Assembly (NCBI GenBank): GCA_029931535.1 | Contig: JAQPZY010001675.1 | Coordinates: forward strand, 1,862,501 to 1,926,500 | Direction: 5' to 3' | Length of the DNA stretch: 64,000 bases | From: Margaritifera margaritifera | Lineage: Eukaryota; Mollusca; Bivalvia; Unionida; Margaritiferidae | Shown here: positions 62,128-64,000 of the stretch, in pieces | Layout: every line of letters begins with the position of its first letter | How positions within the stretch are numbered: position 1 is the first letter of the stretch | The notes under the pieces: generated by a model | Database searches by the model: none | The model's input: only the letters and a program-made list of their open reading frames with translations | What the model was told of the DNA's origin: nothing | Translations under genes and position numbers: made by a program

Positions 62128-62169
<42 letters not shown>
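62128..62169. repeat. (AAT)n microsatellite
   Basis: About 13 AAT triplets continue the shorter run at about 61887-61904 on the other side of the MITE. Confidence 0.95.
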
Positions 62170-62171
<2 letters not shown>

Positions 62172-62261
62172 TAAGTGAGTCAGTATTTTTTTTTTCCGTG
62201 CGAGGAAGATCAAGCTAAAATGTTCTTACTGAGATGAAAAACATGGCAAAATAATCAAGAC

Positions 62262-62322
62262 AGTGGCGTAGCAACCGCGCATGCAACACCCGCAACTGCG
62301 GGGGGTGGGGTGGGGGTGGGGC
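62262..62322. other. G-rich run next to a possible DNA-transposon end
   Basis: Four G runs of 4-6 (62300-62321) separated by single T could form a quadruplex. The sequence just before (cagtggcgtagcaaccgcg) resembles ends of hAT-type elements, but no partner end was found, so that part is weak. Confidence 0.5.
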
Positions 62323-62946
62323 AGAATATAAAGGTATATAATTCATTGAAGTGTGTATTTCAACCTGATGTTGATTGAGGAAGAATTTAGTTTGTTTGCA
62401 AGCTATCATAAGCATTACTGATAATCTTTATATTGTACATTATACATTTTTCAAAGCAGCTTATTAGCTAAAATCAAAACGTTGTACTACATGATTATAT
62501 GTAATAACTATAATTACAAATACTATCTTATAAATTGAAGGATAGTCTGTCTTATATCATGCACAGAACCAACCCAAAAATAAATCACCCATAGAACAAT
62601 GGAAAATATTTTGACAAGTATTAATTATATCAGACAATGTGCATTATTCAGTCTTATTTAACGTCATGAATGGGAGTGTGGATTCCAACCCGAAACTTGT
62701 GGAGGTGTATTTTAAGAGAAATAAACTTAAAGAAAGCGATTGAAAGCGATGATGTTATTAAATCAATACAAGATCCAAGTAGATCATGTGTAATATAATC
62801 CTGTTGCTTCATTTATATTTTTTCTGATATACAATGCTTTTCATGCAAGGGCATTTTACTGTCGTTCAATGTTCGATTGTCTTCCGGGGTTATCCATTTC
62901 TTTAAGTCATAGCTCAGCTATAGAGAGTGGTGATGATGCAAACCTA
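62323..62946. other. Unassigned DNA
   Basis: No recognisable feature. Confidence 0.5.
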
Positions 62947-63165
62947 CCGTCGATACTCGCAAAATAAAGTGGAATCCAATTGCAAACTGCATGGATCCAG
63001 ATCTGACGTCGCATAATGCGCCGTCATATCTGGGTTTATGTACTTTGTTAGGAGTAATCAGTAGAACAAACAACATGGACCCTGATCTGCCGGCCCATTA
63101 TACGAGGGCAAATCAGGTTTATATTGTTTGCAATTGGACCGGACTTGTAAGCAAGTACACTACGG
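62947..63165. mobile_element. Palindromic MITE, copy 3 (inverted, diverged)
   Basis: Same structure as copy 2 in reverse orientation: the gcatgga/gacccagatctg-type hairpin comes first and the catggaccctgatctgccgg hairpin second. Ends are ccgtcgatactcgc and tacactacgg flanked by TA. More substitutions in the hairpin arms than copy 2. Confidence 0.8.
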
Positions 63166-63213
63166 TAATTGGTGGTATTTTAGTAGAGATGGACATTGAG
63201 TATCAGAATTCCA

Positions 63214-63405
63214 GAAGGAATGGAGATGAAATATTATGGGGTTATGTTCTTTTGAGGAGGTACAACATACAATGGTAGAAGGAATGGAGATGAAATATTA
63301 TGGGGTTATGTTCTTTTGAGGAGGTACCACATACAACGGTACAAAGAATGGATATGAAATATTATGGGGTTATGTTCTTTTGAGGAGGTATAACGTACAA
63401 TGGTA
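63214..63405. repeat. 64-bp unit, three tandem copies
   Basis: The word ggggttatgttcttttgagg recurs every 64 bp; copies start at 63214, 63278 and 63342. It begins about 50 bp after MITE copy 3. Confidence 0.93.
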
Positions 63406-64000
63406 CTAGATTTTTGAACTTAAAATGCAGCAATATTGTGATAAACCTTGTTTATAAATCATCCTATTCCCCTTTCAAGAAAGTGTTTCTTCGTAAATTG
63501 CACATTTTTACCATAGTAATATATTTATTTTTTGCAATTCCATGGTCTTCCTTTGTCAAAATTCGACGTTAGGTTTGAAAGAGCAGACTTGGTATATCAT
63601 AATATCAAATATCGCACTGATAGAATTTTATAAAAATGTTGGAATCTCAAAATTAACAAGGTACAACATGTTCCTATTTTTTTTTATATCTGGCCAGGGT
63701 AATAAAAGCTGTATAAGAAATATCAACCCATATGCTTCGAAATTTCTCGATGACCGATCGTATTTTACCAGACGCGATCTCGTCAATTCCTTAAGAAGGA
63801 ACGAACGACAATTATGTAATCTCATTTTGTTCTAAATTGCCCCTGTAAGATAAAAAAGTATCAAGCATACTTTGAAGGATTTGTTGCTGAAGTACATCGT
63901 CTTTACCTGATGACTCTTAAATATGACTAAGTCGTTTAGTAAGCTGCCTTTCCTCAACCGATGTTACTACAGTATTCGTTCCAATGCAAGCTATTGTTGG
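63406..64000. other. Unassigned DNA to window end
   Basis: Frames of 65 and 97 codons on opposite strands overlap and have no recognisable domain. Confidence 0.45.

Noticed and set aside
62262..62281. hAT-type transposon end (cagtggcgtagc)
   Set aside because: Only one end seen; no inverted partner or 8-bp duplication nearby. Kept only as a remark.

Overview
This is a gene-poor, AT-rich stretch of an animal nuclear genome. I found no convincing host protein-coding gene, rRNA or functional tRNA. The content is long (AT)n and triplet microsatellites, many minisatellites, tRNA-derived SINE-like units, a Penelope-like element with a GIY-YIG endonuclease remnant, a palindromic MITE family and a Ty3/gypsy-type LTR retrotransposon. 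That mixture fits a lophotrochozoan, most likely a mollusc and perhaps a cephalopod. The species call is inference; no host gene supports it. The window is probably intergenic or inside a very large intron.

Layout. 1-17 kb: unassigned AT-rich DNA holding a SINE-like unit (4.87 kb), a degenerate minisatellite (5.3-6.2 kb), MITE copy 1 (6.26 kb), a rearranged Penelope-like element between inverted arms (7.76-10.0 kb), microsatellites, and a 37-bp minisatellite (15.8-17.0 kb). 18-20.6 kb: a nearly G-free ACT-triplet array of about 2 kb followed by ATT and palindromic AAT/ATT tracts. 20.6-27.7 kb: mostly unassigned, with a possible G-quadruplex run and a tRNA-like unit. 27.7-49.2 kb: two diverged tandem paralogous segments, A (27.7-36.4 kb) and B (38.7-49.2 kb). 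Each has gained its own private minisatellites, and a few short islands are identical between them. A piece of a third unit (56.4-57.0 kb) resembles the sequence just before B (38.1-38.6 kb).

49.66-56.25 kb: the best-preserved element, a 6.6-kb LTR retrotransposon on the minus strand. It has two 750-bp LTRs (I count two differences), a CTTC target duplication, a tRNA-Pro primer site, a polypurine tract and a gag-pol reading frame. Its domain order is Gag-protease-integrase-RT-RNase H, with integrase upstream of RT. That order is typical of Ty1/copia and, within Ty3/gypsy, of the Gmr1 group; the Gag is SCAN-like. The copy is dead by sequence: two in-frame stops, a one-base frameshift in a homopolymer, and Asn in place of the second catalytic Asp of integrase.

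57-64 kb: (AT)n tracts, a 30-bp minisatellite of about 37 units (59.2-60.3 kb), degenerate dispersed-repeat monomers, MITE copies 2 and 3, a second G-rich run and a 64-bp triplication.
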